A DNA stretch of 27,866 nucleotides from Flavobacterium sp. (GTDB lineage Bacteria > Bacteroidota > Bacteroidia > Flavobacteriales > Flavobacteriaceae): positions 1 through 27,866 of the forward strand of contig JASLID010000039.1 of the NCBI GenBank assembly GCA_030153045.1, read 5' to 3'. Position numbers and translations under genes: made by a program. The notes under the pieces were generated by a model. It was not told the DNA's origin and made no database searches. It saw only the letters and a program-made list of their open reading frames with translations. Shown here in pieces: positions 1 through 8,988 of the stretch (position 1 is its first letter; the number at the start of each line of letters is the position of its first letter).

Positions 1-684
1 GCCATCAATAATTGGTTAAAAAACAACAAAACAAGAGCGAAATTAGTTCCATTTTCATTGACAAAAAAACTTGAATTTGGCGCTTTCGAAACAGAAAATA
101 ATATCAATATCAATACCAATCACGAACCATTTGTTATGCCAACATCACACTTATCACTAGAAGGAAAACACAACGTAAAAAACGCTTTAGCTGCAACTTC
201 AGTAGCCCAACTGTTAAAAATCAGAAAAGCCACTATTCGTGAGAGTTTGTCCGATTTTCAAGGGGTGGAGCATCGTTTGGAAAAAGTATTAAAGATTCAA
301 AACGTACAATACATCAATGATTCTAAAGCAACCAACGTGAACGCTACTTTCTATGCGCTAGACAGTATGCAAACACCAACAGTTTGGATTGTTGGAGGAG
401 TTGATAAAGGAAATGATTATACTGATTTGTTGCCTTTGGTAAACGAAAAAGTAAAAGCCATTATTTGCCTTGGAATTGACAATAAAAAAATCATTGAGAC
501 TTTCGCTGATGTGGTTGATGTATTAATTGAAGTAACATCAATGACCGAAGCGGTACGCCAAGCTTATAAAATAGCTGAAAAAGGAGATTCGGTTTTACTT
601 TCGCCAGCTTGCGCAAGTTTCGATTTGTTTGAAAACTATGAAGACAGAGGTCGTCAATTCAAACAAGCGGTTCAAAATTTATAA
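1..684 (+). CDS. murD: UDP-N-acetylmuramoyl-L-alanine--D-glutamate ligase MurD, C-terminal part
   Basis: MurD adds D-glutamate to UDP-MurNAc-L-Ala in the cytoplasm, an ATP-dependent step of peptidoglycan precursor synthesis. The reading frame is open from base 1, so the gene begins before the window and 227 residues are visible; the TTG at 58 is not a real start. What remains is the end of the central ATPase domain and the C-terminal Mur ligase domain: the segment LEGKHNVKNALAA, the motif NDSKATN where the ligase contacts substrate, and WIVGGVDKGNDY near the C-terminal nucleotide fold. It is followed 24 bases later by ftsW on the same strand, the usual Bacteroidota dcw order, which supports MurD over other Mur ligases. 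Confidence 0.95.
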   Translation, partial: AINNWLKNNKTRAKLVPFSLTKKLEFGAFETENNININTNHEPFVMPTSHLSLEGKHNVKNALAATSVAQLLKIRKATIRESLSDFQGVEHRLEKVLKIQNVQYINDSKATNVNATFYALDSMQTPTVWIVGGVDKGNDYTDLLPLVNEKVKAIICLGIDNKKIIETFADVVDVLIEVTSMTEAVRQAYKIAEKGDSVLLSPACASFDLFENYEDRGRQFKQAVQNL

Positions 685-708
685 TAAGATTTTTCAAATA
701 AACAAAGT

Positions 709-2007
709 ATGAAAACGCTAATACATAATTTAAAAGGAGATAAAGTCATCTGGTCATTCGTGGCGCTTTTGGCGTTGTTCTCATTTATGCCTGTATATAG
801 CGCGAGTAGTAATTTAGCGTATTTAAAACACGGTACTGGAAACACATTTGTCTATTTATTAAAGCATTTTGTGCATCTTTTAATGGGATTCATCATCATG
901 TACCAGGTACAGAAAATGCCATATCATTATTTCCGAAGTTTGTCTAGGGTACTGTTACCATTAGCTTGGGTCTTGTTGATTTATACCTTGCTTAAAGGTA
1001 CCATGATTGACGGAGCCAATGCCAGTCGATGGATTCAAGTACCTTTTCTAGGAATTACATTTCAGCCGTCTGCATTTGCATCAATGACGTTGTTGATTTA
1101 TGTGGCGAGATATTTATCTAAAACGGAACTCGAAGAGATGACTTTTCAAAAGTCATTACTAGAACTTTGGGCCCCGGTTTTCTTTACATTAATGTTGATT
1201 TTACCAGCCAATTTCTCTACTGCGGCCTTAATCTTTTCAATGGTTTTAATGCTGACATTTATTGGTAAATACCCATTAAAAAATATTGGGGTAATTGTTG
1301 GAATCGGAATTATTTCTTTCGCATTTTTTATCTTAATTGTCAAAGCTTTTCCAGATGCATTTCCAAATCGAGTGGACACTTGGATGAGTCGTATAGATAA
1401 TTTTGCATCCGATAAACCAGGTGAGGACGAATATCAAATCGAGAAAGCCAAAACAGCCATCGCAACTGGTGGTGTTTACGGACTAGGTCCAGGGAAAAGT
1501 ATTCAGAAGAACTTTTTGCCACAATCATCTTCCGATTTTATCTATGCAATTATTATTGAAGAGTTTGGACTTTTCGGCGGATTTGCAGTCATGTTTTTAT
1601 ACATCATGTTGTTCATTCGATTCATTATTGCATCATACAAAGCGCCTACATTATTCGGAAAATTATTAGTCGCAGGATTAGGGTTTCCAATCATATTTCA
1701 GGCGTTTATTAATATGGGTGTGGCGGTCGAATTATTACCTACTACAGGACAAACCTTGCCATTAATTAGTAGTGGAGGAACCTCTATCTGGATGACTTGT
1801 GCAGCATTGGGAATTATTCTGAATGTCACCAAAAAAGAAGAAGAAATCGCCCAGGAAAATATAGAAAAACAACAACGTGATGAAGCGTTGCAAAAACTAA
1901 TCGACAAACAATTAGCAGAAGATAAAGAAGCAACTGAAACAGTTGGAGAAAACTATTCTATTGATGATAGTTCAGTCAATCCGATGCATGCCGTTTTGAA
2001 TAAATAG
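709..2007 (+). CDS. ftsW: FtsW/RodA/SpoVE (SEDS) family septal peptidoglycan glycosyltransferase
   Basis: FtsW is the integral membrane glycosyltransferase that polymerises lipid II at the septum with a class B PBP. The 432-residue protein has about ten hydrophobic segments. SEDS landmarks are visible: SRWIQ near 106-110, SSSDFIYAIIIEEFG with the likely catalytic Asp at about 276, and PTTGQTLPLISSGGTS at 344-359. The usual QPSE motif reads QPSA (119-122). After the last helix there is a charged cytoplasmic tail of about 60 residues rich in Glu, Lys and Gln. Its position between murD and murG argues for FtsW rather than RodA. The start is the first ATG after murD; no Shine-Dalgarno is seen, as usual in Bacteroidota. 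Confidence 0.95.
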   Translation: MKTLIHNLKGDKVIWSFVALLALFSFMPVYSASSNLAYLKHGTGNTFVYLLKHFVHLLMGFIIMYQVQKMPYHYFRSLSRVLLPLAWVLLIYTLLKGTMIDGANASRWIQVPFLGITFQPSAFASMTLLIYVARYLSKTELEEMTFQKSLLELWAPVFFTLMLILPANFSTAALIFSMVLMLTFIGKYPLKNIGVIVGIGIISFAFFILIVKAFPDAFPNRVDTWMSRIDNFASDKPGEDEYQIEKAKTAIATGGVYGLGPGKSIQKNFLPQSSSDFIYAIIIEEFGLFGGFAVMFLYIMLFIRFIIASYKAPTLFGKLLVAGLGFPIIFQAFINMGVAVELLPTTGQTLPLISSGGTSIWMTCAALGIILNVTKKEEEIAQENIEKQQRDEALQKLIDKQLAEDKEATETVGENYSIDDSSVNPMHAVLNK

Positions 2008-2035
2008 TGAATAGTGTTTGCGAAAAAAAATAAAA

Positions 2036-2068
2036 AACTTAGAGACTTAGTGTCTTTGTGGCTAAAAA
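2036..2068 (+). repeat. Short dispersed intergenic repeat (CTTAG/CTTTG type)
   Basis: The ftsW-murG spacer contains the internally repetitive run CTTAGAGACTTAGTGTCTTT followed by GTGGCTAAAA. It is non-coding. I recall similar CTTAG.. / CTTTG.. strings scattered between genes in flavobacterial genomes, but this window holds only one copy, so membership of a family cannot be shown here. Confidence 0.4.
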
Positions 2069-2074
2069 TATAAA

Positions 2075-3169
2075 ATGAAAGACAATCCAAAATTTATAAT
2101 CAGCGGAGGAGGAACTGGAGGGCATATTTACCCTGCAGTAGCCATTGCAAACGAGTTGAAAGCTCGTTTTCCTAAAGTGGATATTCTTTTTGTAGGAGCC
2201 CAAGATAAAATGGAAATGCAAAAGGTTCCTCAAGCCGGTTATCCAATCAAAGGGTTATGGATTGCTGGAATTCAACGCAAACTGACGTTGCAAAACGCGA
2301 TGTTTCCGTTCAAATTGATTTCAAGTTTGTCTAAATCTTTCGGAATCTTAAAACAATTTAAGCCGGATGTGGTAATTGGAACTGGAGGTTTTGCTAGTGG
2401 AGCTGTTTTAAAAGTGGCGTCAATGCTAGGAATTCCAACAGTGATTCAAGAACAAAATTCATATCCAGGAATCACAAATAAACTATTAAGTAAAAAAGCC
2501 AATAAAATTTGTGTGGCTTACGAAAATTTGGAACGATTTTTTCCAAAGGAAAATATGATTCTTACCGGAAACCCAGTTCGTCAGGATTTGATTTCGGTGG
2601 AAGAAAAAAGAAATGAAGCATTGGCTTATTTCAATTTGGATGCTTCTAAAAAAACGTTGTTGGTTTTAGGCGGAAGTTTGGGTGCCAGAAGAATCAATCA
2701 ATTAATTGCAAAAGAATTGGATTCGCTATTGTCACAAAATATTCAAATTATCTGGCAATGTGGTAAATTATATTATGACGAGTACAAACACTTTTCAGAA
2801 AAAGAAAATGTTCAAGTGCTGGCATTTATAGATAGAATGGATTTTGTTTATGCTGCTGCTGATGTCGTGATTTCGCGTTCTGGAGCATCATCGGTTTCAG
2901 AATTGTGTATTGTTGGGAAACCGGTCATTTTTATTCCGTCTCCTAACGTAGCTGAAGATCATCAGACTAAAAATGCGCAAGCAGTAGTCGATAAACACGG
3001 AGCTATTTTATTGAAAGAATCACAATTGGATGCCGAATTTAAATTGGTTTTCGAAGCCTTATTAAAAGACAAAGGAAAGCAGGAGAATTTGAGTGAAAAC
3101 ATAAAGAAATTGGCCTTGCCAAACGCAACAAAACAAATCGTTGACGAGATTATAAAATTAATAAAATAA
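2075..3169 (+). CDS. murG: Undecaprenyldiphospho-muramoylpentapeptide beta-N-acetylglucosaminyltransferase MurG
   Basis: MurG transfers GlcNAc from UDP-GlcNAc to lipid I to make lipid II on the inner face of the cytoplasmic membrane. The 364-residue length is normal for the family. The N-terminal glycine-rich loop GGGTGGHIYPA lies at 11-21, and a second Rossmann-like half begins near LLVLGGSLGARRINQL with the UDP-GlcNAc region RSGASSVSELCIVGKPVIFIPSPNVAEDHQ split across later residues. The ATG at 2075 directly precedes the conserved first strand, so the start is well placed. It lies between ftsW and murC in the dcw operon, 67 bases after ftsW. Confidence 0.97.
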   Translation: MKDNPKFIISGGGTGGHIYPAVAIANELKARFPKVDILFVGAQDKMEMQKVPQAGYPIKGLWIAGIQRKLTLQNAMFPFKLISSLSKSFGILKQFKPDVVIGTGGFASGAVLKVASMLGIPTVIQEQNSYPGITNKLLSKKANKICVAYENLERFFPKENMILTGNPVRQDLISVEEKRNEALAYFNLDASKKTLLVLGGSLGARRINQLIAKELDSLLSQNIQIIWQCGKLYYDEYKHFSEKENVQVLAFIDRMDFVYAAADVVISRSGASSVSELCIVGKPVIFIPSPNVAEDHQTKNAQAVVDKHGAILLKESQLDAEFKLVFEALLKDKGKQENLSENIKKLALPNATKQIVDEIIKLIK

Positions 3170-3238
3170 CAATACCAATGTCAATATCAATTATGAGTTG
3201 ATTGAAAATTGAAATTGCCATTTTAATTGAAATTGAAA
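3170..3238 (+). repeat. Low-complexity spacer of short-period repeats before murC
   Basis: The murG-murC spacer is built from near-repeats of CAATACCAATGTCAATATCAA and GAAAATTGAAATTGCC / AATTGAAATTGAAA. The period is roughly 6 bases but degenerate. No promoter or terminator is apparent, so the operon probably reads through it. Confidence 0.5.
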
Positions 3239-4585
3239 ATGAATTTAAACCAAATACAAAACGTCTATTTTATCGGTATCGGTGGTATCGGAATGAGTGC
3301 TTTGGCGCGTTATTTCAAGGCTATCGGTAAAAACGTATCTGGTTATGATAAAACGCCAACAACACTAACAGGCGAATTGATTGAAAGTGGCATTGCCATC
3401 CATTTCGAAGATAGTATTGATTTGATTCCAAAGGATTATTTTATCGAAAACACTTTGGTTATCATCACGCCGGCAGTTCCAAAAACACATTCCGAATGGA
3501 ATTATTTCTTGGAAAGAGAATATGTGGTTAAAAAACGTGCTGAAGTTTTAGGTATCATCACTAAAGATACTTTCTGTTTCGCTGTTGCTGGAACACACGG
3601 AAAAACAACAACTTCGAGTATTTTAGGACATATTTTATATGAAAGTGGTGCCGATGTCACTTCTTTCCTTGGTGGAATTGTCGAAAATTACAATTCTAAT
3701 TTAATCGGAACCGGAAAAACCGTAACTGTAGTGGAAGCCGACGAATTTGATCGTTCGTTTCTGCATTTACACCCCAATATTGCTTGCATTACGTCAATGG
3801 ATGCAGATCATTTGGATATTTACGGAGATGACGCAGCAATTAAAGCCTCGTTTAAGGAATTTGCGGATAAAGTAGAAGATAAAAACAACCTTTTTGTAAT
3901 CAATGGTTTGCCTCTAGAAGGAATAACAGTAGGTGCTAATGATGACTCAAAATTTGTTGCGAATAATATAAGAATTGAAGATGGTTGGTACGTTTTTGAT
4001 GTCAATACACCAACTGAAACCATCAAAGATATACGATTTGGATTGCCTGGAAAACATAATTTAACTAACGCATTGCTGGCTTTGGCGATGGCTCGTACTT
4101 TCGGCACCCCAACCGAATCCATTGCTAAAGCTTTAGCGACTTTCAAAGGAGTTAAGCGTCGTTTTTCTTTCCAGATCAGAAAGCCGGAGTTTGTGTATAT
4201 CGACGATTATGCACATCATCCAACTGAAATTAACGCCGTTCATCAAGCAGTTCGTGAATTGTATCCTGGTAAAAAAGTGTTAGCTGTTTTTCAACCGCAT
4301 TTGTTTAGTAGAACGAAAGATTTTGCTGATGATTTTGCTAAAAGTCTGTCGCAATTTGATGAAGTATTGTTGTTGGATATTTATCCGGCGAGAGAATTGC
4401 CTATGGAAGGCATTACTTCACAATGGTTGTTGAATAAAATCGAAAATAAAAATAAAAAATTAATACAAAAATCAGAGTTGATCGATTTGTTAAAAGCATC
4501 AGATGCGCCAGTAATTGTAACCATAGGAGCAGGTGATATTGGAGAAATGGTGTCAGAAATTAAAAAAGCACTGGATGAAAAGTAA
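3239..4585 (+). CDS. murC: UDP-N-acetylmuramate--L-alanine ligase MurC
   Basis: MurC joins L-alanine to UDP-MurNAc, the first amino acid addition to the peptidoglycan stem. From the ATG at 3239 it has 448 residues, typical of the family. Visible motifs are the N-terminal GIGGIGMSALA (13-23), the ATP-binding P-loop AGTHGKTTTSS (about 117-127), VEADEFDRSF in the central domain and YIDDYAHHPTEI in the C-terminal domain. An in-frame TTG lies 12 bases upstream at 3227 inside the repetitive spacer; the ATG is the more likely start. The 3' end overlaps ftsQ by 11 bases, suggesting translational coupling. Confidence 0.96.
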   Translation: MNLNQIQNVYFIGIGGIGMSALARYFKAIGKNVSGYDKTPTTLTGELIESGIAIHFEDSIDLIPKDYFIENTLVIITPAVPKTHSEWNYFLEREYVVKKRAEVLGIITKDTFCFAVAGTHGKTTTSSILGHILYESGADVTSFLGGIVENYNSNLIGTGKTVTVVEADEFDRSFLHLHPNIACITSMDADHLDIYGDDAAIKASFKEFADKVEDKNNLFVINGLPLEGITVGANDDSKFVANNIRIEDGWYVFDVNTPTETIKDIRFGLPGKHNLTNALLALAMARTFGTPTESIAKALATFKGVKRRFSFQIRKPEFVYIDDYAHHPTEINAVHQAVRELYPGKKVLAVFQPHLFSRTKDFADDFAKSLSQFDEVLLLDIYPARELPMEGITSQWLLNKIENKNKKLIQKSELIDLLKASDAPVIVTIGAGDIGEMVSEIKKALDEK

Positions 4586-5297
4586 TATTTTAATAAACAT
4601 TCAATTAATTGCCATTTTAATATTGGTGGTTTTTCTGTATTCGTTTACCTCAAAAAGGAACGAACAGCGAAAAATTTCAAAACCAACAATCGAATTTTTA
4701 GATGCTGAAAGTCCTTTTGTAACCCATGAAATGGTTAATAAGTTGTTAATAGAAAGTTTTGGCGGTACTTCCAGTATCCAAAAAGATGCGGTAGATTTGA
4801 AGAATATTGAACAGACTATCAATAAACACAGCATGATTGATAATTCAGAGGTCTATGTTAGTGTTGATGGAAAGTTAAAAACCGTAGTTAAACAGAAGAC
4901 CCCAATCGCTAGAGTGTTTAACGAAAACATGTCCTTTTACATTGATTATAAGGGAGGTAAGATGCCTCTGTCAAGTAATTTTACAGCAAGAGTTCCGCTT
5001 GTTTATGGCGATATTAATAACAGCTATAGCAAGAATTGTGTAGAGCTTTTGCAGTCAATTTATGACGATGAATTTTTGAAAAAAAACATCATCGGACTTA
5101 AAATATTACCTGATGGGAGCGTAATTATGAAGAACAGAAATTATAGTTACGATATAATTTTCGGAAGAACCATTCACATGGAAAGAAAATTTAATAACTA
5201 TAAAGCGTTTTTTCAAAAAGCTGTACAAGACACTTTGATAGATTCGTATTCGAAAATCAATTTGAAGTTTACTAAACAAGTGGTTTGTACCAAATAA
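4575..5297 (+). CDS. ftsQ: Cell division protein FtsQ (DivIB family)
   Basis: FtsQ is a bitopic membrane protein that links the early division ring to the FtsW/FtsI synthase through FtsL and FtsB partners. From the ATG at 4575 the protein has 240 residues, with a very short cytoplasmic end, one transmembrane helix at about 8-25 (LIAILILVVFLYSF) and a periplasmic part beginning with a POTRA-like segment (SPFVTHEMVNKLLIESFGG). Sequence similarity to proteobacterial FtsQ is low, and the call leans on length, topology and position between murC and ftsA. An upstream in-frame ATG at 4533 lies inside murC and would bury the signal-anchor, so I prefer 4575. Confidence 0.85.
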   Translation: MKSNILINIQLIAILILVVFLYSFTSKRNEQRKISKPTIEFLDAESPFVTHEMVNKLLIESFGGTSSIQKDAVDLKNIEQTINKHSMIDNSEVYVSVDGKLKTVVKQKTPIARVFNENMSFYIDYKGGKMPLSSNFTARVPLVYGDINNSYSKNCVELLQSIYDDEFLKKNIIGLKILPDGSVIMKNRNYSYDIIFGRTIHMERKFNNYKAFFQKAVQDTLIDSYSKINLKFTKQVVCTK

Positions 5298-5303
5298 TAA
5301 AGT

Positions 5304-6677
5304 ATGGAAAGAGAGAATATAGCAGTAGGACTTGATATAGGCACAACTAAAATTGTGGCTATGATAGGCAAGAAAAATGAGTATGGAAAGCTAGAAATTT
5401 TAGGTGTTGGAAAATCTAAAAGTCTCGGTGTGGCTAGAGGTGTAGTTAATAATATTACGCAAACCATTCAGTCCATTCAAGAAGCAATTGCTGAAGCAGA
5501 GAGCGATTCAGGATATAAAATTAAAGATGTAGTTGTTGGTATTGCAGGTCAACACATCCGTAGTATTCAACATAGCGATTATATTTCTAGACCAAATCCA
5601 GAAGAAGTAATCAGCGAGCATGATATTGATGTTTTAATCAATCAAGTGCAAAAATTGGCCATGTTGCCTGGAGAAGAAATTATCCACGTATTGCCACAAG
5701 AATTTAAAATCGATGGGCAATCAGAGATAAAAGAGCCTATTGGAATGTACGGTGGTCGTTTGGAAAGCAGTTTTCACGTGGTAGTCGGACAAGCATCATC
5801 CATCAGAAATGTGGGACGTTGTATTAAAAGTTCAGGATTAGATTTATCAGGATTAACCTTAGAGCCATTGGCTTCGGCAGATGCTGTTTTAAGTCAAGAA
5901 GAAAAAGAAGCGGGTGTAGCTTTAATTGATATAGGTGGAGGAACAACAGATTTAGCCATTTTTAAAGATGGAATCATTCGTCATACTGCAGTAGTTCCTT
6001 TCGGAGGAAATGTTATTACTGAAGATATTAAAGAAGGATGTTCGATCATTGAAAAACAAGCTGAATTATTAAAAACAAAATTTGGCTCTGCTTGGCCAGG
6101 AGAAAACAAAGACAACGAAATAGTATCGATTCCAGGTTTACGCGGAAGAGATCCAAAAGAAATTTCTTTGAAAAATCTGTCTAAAATAATTCATGCTCGT
6201 GTAGTAGAAATTGTAGAGCAGATTTACGCTGAAATTAAAGTATACGGACATGAAGATCCTCGCAAGAAATTGATTGCAGGAATTGTTTTAACAGGAGGTG
6301 GCTCACAATTGAAACACATCAAACAATTGGTAGAATACATTACGGGGATGGACACTCGTATTGGTTATCCTAACGAGCATTTGGCAGGGAATTCAAACGA
6401 AGAAATTTCAAGCCCATTGTATGCTACAGCTGTTGGATTAGTTATGAACAGTATTCGCAACAACACGATAAGTGCTGTGCCACAGGACAATTATATTCCT
6501 GAGCCGGTTTTAATTCAAAAACCAACTATTGAAGAGCAGGTTGTAATTCAACAAGAAGCCGAAAAAGTAATGGAAGAAGCCAAAGCTGATGCCAGAAGTA
6601 CTGAAAAAACGATACGTAAATCCTTTTTCGACAAGTACATAGATAAAATAAAAGATTTCTTAGACAACGCCGAGTAA
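5304..6677 (+). CDS. ftsA: Cell division protein FtsA
   Basis: FtsA is the actin-like ATPase that tethers FtsZ filaments to the membrane and recruits later division proteins. The 457 residues include phosphate-1 loop GLDIGTTK (9-16), the FtsA-specific 1C/SHS2 region in the N-terminal third, phosphate-2 motif DIGGGTTDLAIF (209-220) and adenosine motif VLTGGGSQL (about 327-335). The last 20 or so residues (IRKSFFDKYIDKIKDFL) form an amphipathic helix fitting the membrane-targeting tail. It starts 6 bases after ftsQ and is followed by ftsZ, as in most dcw clusters. Confidence 0.96.
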   Translation: MERENIAVGLDIGTTKIVAMIGKKNEYGKLEILGVGKSKSLGVARGVVNNITQTIQSIQEAIAEAESDSGYKIKDVVVGIAGQHIRSIQHSDYISRPNPEEVISEHDIDVLINQVQKLAMLPGEEIIHVLPQEFKIDGQSEIKEPIGMYGGRLESSFHVVVGQASSIRNVGRCIKSSGLDLSGLTLEPLASADAVLSQEEKEAGVALIDIGGGTTDLAIFKDGIIRHTAVVPFGGNVITEDIKEGCSIIEKQAELLKTKFGSAWPGENKDNEIVSIPGLRGRDPKEISLKNLSKIIHARVVEIVEQIYAEIKVYGHEDPRKKLIAGIVLTGGGSQLKHIKQLVEYITGMDTRIGYPNEHLAGNSNEEISSPLYATAVGLVMNSIRNNTISAVPQDNYIPEPVLIQKPTIEEQVVIQQEAEKVMEEAKADARSTEKTIRKSFFDKYIDKIKDFLDNAE

Positions 6678-6721
6678 TCGTTTTTGTCAATAATATAAAG
6701 CATAAATAAAAACCAAATAGT

Positions 6722-8680
6722 ATGGAAAGCAACTCAGAATTTGGAAGTATTTCATTTGATTTACCAAAGAACCAATCAAATGTGATCAAAGTAATTGGAG
6801 TAGGTGGGGGAGGTAGTAATGCCATTAACCACATGTTCAAGCAAGGAATTAAAGGTGTAGATTTTGTAGTTTGTAATACAGATTCGCAGGCTTTAGAGAA
6901 CAGTTCAGTGCCAAATAAAATTCAGTTGGGAATCAACCTAACCGAAGGGATGGGTGCTGGAGCAAATCCTGATGTAGGGCAGCAATCAGCTCTAGAAAGC
7001 ATCGAGGATATCGAAAAAATGCTGGACGGAAACACCAAAATGATTTTCATTACTGCTGGTATGGGTGGTGGAACTGGAACAGGTGCTGCACCAGTTATTG
7101 CTCAGTTGGCCAGAGAAAGAGACATTCTTACTGTAGGTATTGTAACTATTCCTTTTCAATTTGAAGGAAAAGTACGTTCTGAACAAGCTTTATTGGGAGT
7201 TGAAAAATTAAGAAAACAAGTCGATTCACTCATCGTTATCAATAATAACAAGTTAAGAGAAGTATACGGAAATCTAGGTTTCAAAGCTGGTTTCTCTAAA
7301 GCGGACGAAGTTTTAGCAACTGCATCTCGTGGAATTGCAGAAGTAATTACACACCACTACACGCAAAATATTGACTTGAAAGATGCGAAAACCGTACTTT
7401 CAAACTCAGGAACTGCGATTATGGGTTCTGCCATTGCAGAGGGTGAAAACAGAGCTAAAGATGCTATTATTTCAGCATTAGATTCTCCGTTGTTAAATGA
7501 CAATAAAATTACAGGTGCCAAAAACGTATTGTTGCTTATCGTTTCTGGAACTAATGAAATTACGATTGACGAAATCGGAGAAATCAATGACCATATTCAA
7601 GCTGAAGCAGGATTCAACGCCAACATCATTATGGGGGTTGGTGAAGATGAAACTTTAGGGGATTCTATCGCCGTAACTATTATTGCTACTGGTTTTTGTG
7701 TAGAACAACAAAATGAAATTGTCAATACCGAACCAAAAAAGATCATCCACGCCTTAGAAGACGAGCAAAGAATCGTTCGCGATTTAACGCAAAAATTTGA
7801 AGCTAAAGGGTTTGATTTTTCATCAAACGCAATTGCTGAAAAACCAGTTGTGGCTGAAACACCAGCGGTTGAAGAGAAAATCGTTTTCTCTTTAGAGGAA
7901 GATGTTCCAGACATGGTAGAGCCATTGTTTACTATGGATTTAGTGCCAACAACTGAATTAATCAAAAATTTAGATGTTACTTTCGAAATCGTTTCTGCAA
8001 AGAATATCGATGTAAACGAATTCTATTTCACTTCACCAGAAGTTAAAGAAATCGAAGTAATCGATCCGCAATTTGTAGTGAGCGAGCCAGAACAAATCGC
8101 TTTTACATTCGATTTGCCAATTCAAAAAGTGGAAGAGACAATCAACACTGACCGATTGGTTTTCGATTTAACAAACGAAATCAGAGATATCAAAGTAACC
8201 GAAGCAGTAGAATTTGTTCCTGTTACCGAAATCACTCAAAACGGAGTCATCAAGCATTCGCTTGAAGAATATATGGAAGTGGAAAGCCAATTATTTGAAG
8301 CTAAAAAAGTAGCAGAAGTAGTGGTTGAGCCAACGCCAGAAGAGTTAAACATCACGATGAAGCATGTGGAAGTAACGCCACAAGCACCAGTTCAAAACTT
8401 TACCAACGAAATTTCTCCAGTTGACATGTCAATTGATGATTCGTTAAAGTTAAGAGCCGAAGAGCGTCGTCGTAAAATGAAAGAATTCAACTATAAGTTC
8501 CACAATAATGCGGTACGAGTAGACGAATTCGAAAAAGAGCCAGCTTACAAAAGAATGGGTATTGATATTTCAAACAACCCTTTAGACAATAGCAGATCGC
8601 GTATGTCACTAGGATTGGATAGCAACGACGACGTACAGTTGCGTTCTAACAATTCTTTTTTACACGACAACGTCGATTAA
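6722..8680 (+). CDS. ftsZ: Cell division GTPase FtsZ with long C-terminal linker
   Basis: FtsZ polymerises into the cytokinetic ring. The globular part (about 1-330) has the G1 stretch VGGGGSNAINHM, the tubulin signature GGGTGTG at 115-121 and an intact T7 synergy loop NIDLKD at 216-221, so GTP hydrolysis should be normal. At 652 residues it is far longer than the 380-400 of E. coli or B. subtilis FtsZ. Residues about 340-590 are an acidic, low-similarity linker rich in Glu, Val and Pro. A basic stretch (EERRRKMKEFNYKF) and a conserved-looking tail near FEKEPAYKRMGIDI follow. Such long linkers are usual in flavobacteria. The gene ends the dcw operon and is followed by a terminator. Confidence 0.97.
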   Translation: MESNSEFGSISFDLPKNQSNVIKVIGVGGGGSNAINHMFKQGIKGVDFVVCNTDSQALENSSVPNKIQLGINLTEGMGAGANPDVGQQSALESIEDIEKMLDGNTKMIFITAGMGGGTGTGAAPVIAQLARERDILTVGIVTIPFQFEGKVRSEQALLGVEKLRKQVDSLIVINNNKLREVYGNLGFKAGFSKADEVLATASRGIAEVITHHYTQNIDLKDAKTVLSNSGTAIMGSAIAEGENRAKDAIISALDSPLLNDNKITGAKNVLLLIVSGTNEITIDEIGEINDHIQAEAGFNANIIMGVGEDETLGDSIAVTIIATGFCVEQQNEIVNTEPKKIIHALEDEQRIVRDLTQKFEAKGFDFSSNAIAEKPVVAETPAVEEKIVFSLEEDVPDMVEPLFTMDLVPTTELIKNLDVTFEIVSAKNIDVNEFYFTSPEVKEIEVIDPQFVVSEPEQIAFTFDLPIQKVEETINTDRLVFDLTNEIRDIKVTEAVEFVPVTEITQNGVIKHSLEEYMEVESQLFEAKKVAEVVVEPTPEELNITMKHVEVTPQAPVQNFTNEISPVDMSIDDSLKLRAEERRRKMKEFNYKFHNNAVRVDEFEKEPAYKRMGIDISNNPLDNSRSRMSLGLDSNDDVQLRSNNSFLHDNVD

Positions 8681-8702
8681 CTAACTCAAACCAAACCTGT
8701 GT

Positions 8703-8739
8703 AGCCCGAAATTTCTAACGACTTTTCGGGTTATTTTTT
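8703..8739 (+). terminator. Rho-independent terminator after ftsZ
   Basis: The stem AGCCCGAAA (8703-8711) pairs with TTTCGGGTT (8724-8732, one G-T pair) around a 12-base loop and runs into TTATTTTTTG. It sits 22 bases after the ftsZ stop and marks the end of the dcw transcription unit. Confidence 0.85.
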
Positions 8740-8862
8740 GTCATTGCGAGGCACGAAGCAATCTATTGGATATTGAATTATATTCTTTAAATTTGCGAGC
8801 CTAATCCCGCTGTCCGTTGCAATCTTTTTATTTTTTGTCACCCTGAGCGAAGTCGAAGGGGC
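8740..8862 (+). repeat. Cluster of three dispersed non-coding repeat fragments
   Basis: The 308-base spacer between ftsZ and the yqeY-like gene holds no gene. After the terminator it contains three fragments: 8740-8764 (GTCATTGCGAGGCACGAAGC then AATCT), 8803-8828 (AATCCCGCTGTCCGTTGCAA then TCTTTT) and 8837-8862 (GTCACCCTGAGCGAAGTCGA then AGGGGC). The first occurs again at 18559-18583 on the opposite strand with 24 of 25 bases identical, so it is a real dispersed repeat. I recall the other two as common intergenic strings in Bacteroidota, but they are single here. Confidence 0.75.
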
Positions 8863-8950
8863 TTTTATAAAAAAAATAAAAAGGATTTCCACTTCCATCG
8901 GGGCTAAAGAGCATTGTTTAGTAATTAAAACTTAGTTTTTCAGAAAAGTC

Positions 8951-8983
8951 TGAAATCTAACATCTAAAATCTTAAATCTAAAA
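8951..8983 (+). repeat. Degenerate AAATCTAA short-period repeat
   Basis: GAAATCTAACATCTAAAATC followed by TTAAATCTAAAATT forms about four imperfect copies of an AAATCTAA-like unit, ending a few bases before the ATG of the yqeY-like gene. The rest of this spacer (8863-8950) shows nothing I can name. Confidence 0.5.
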
Positions 8984-8988
8984 TTAAT

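Noticed and set aside
1..58. MurD starting at an internal TTG (58) as a short gene
   Set aside because: The frame is open to base 1 and upstream residues fit MurD, so the gene is cut by the window edge and is not truncated.
3227..3238. TTG start of murC four codons upstream
   Set aside because: It lies in the repetitive spacer; the ATG at 3239 gives the usual N-terminus directly before the GIGGIG fold.
7549..7600. Apparent loss of the FtsZ T7 catalytic loop (segment NEITIDEIGEIND)
   Set aside because: On realignment this segment is a later part of the C-terminal domain; the true T7 loop NIDLKD at residues 216-221 is intact.
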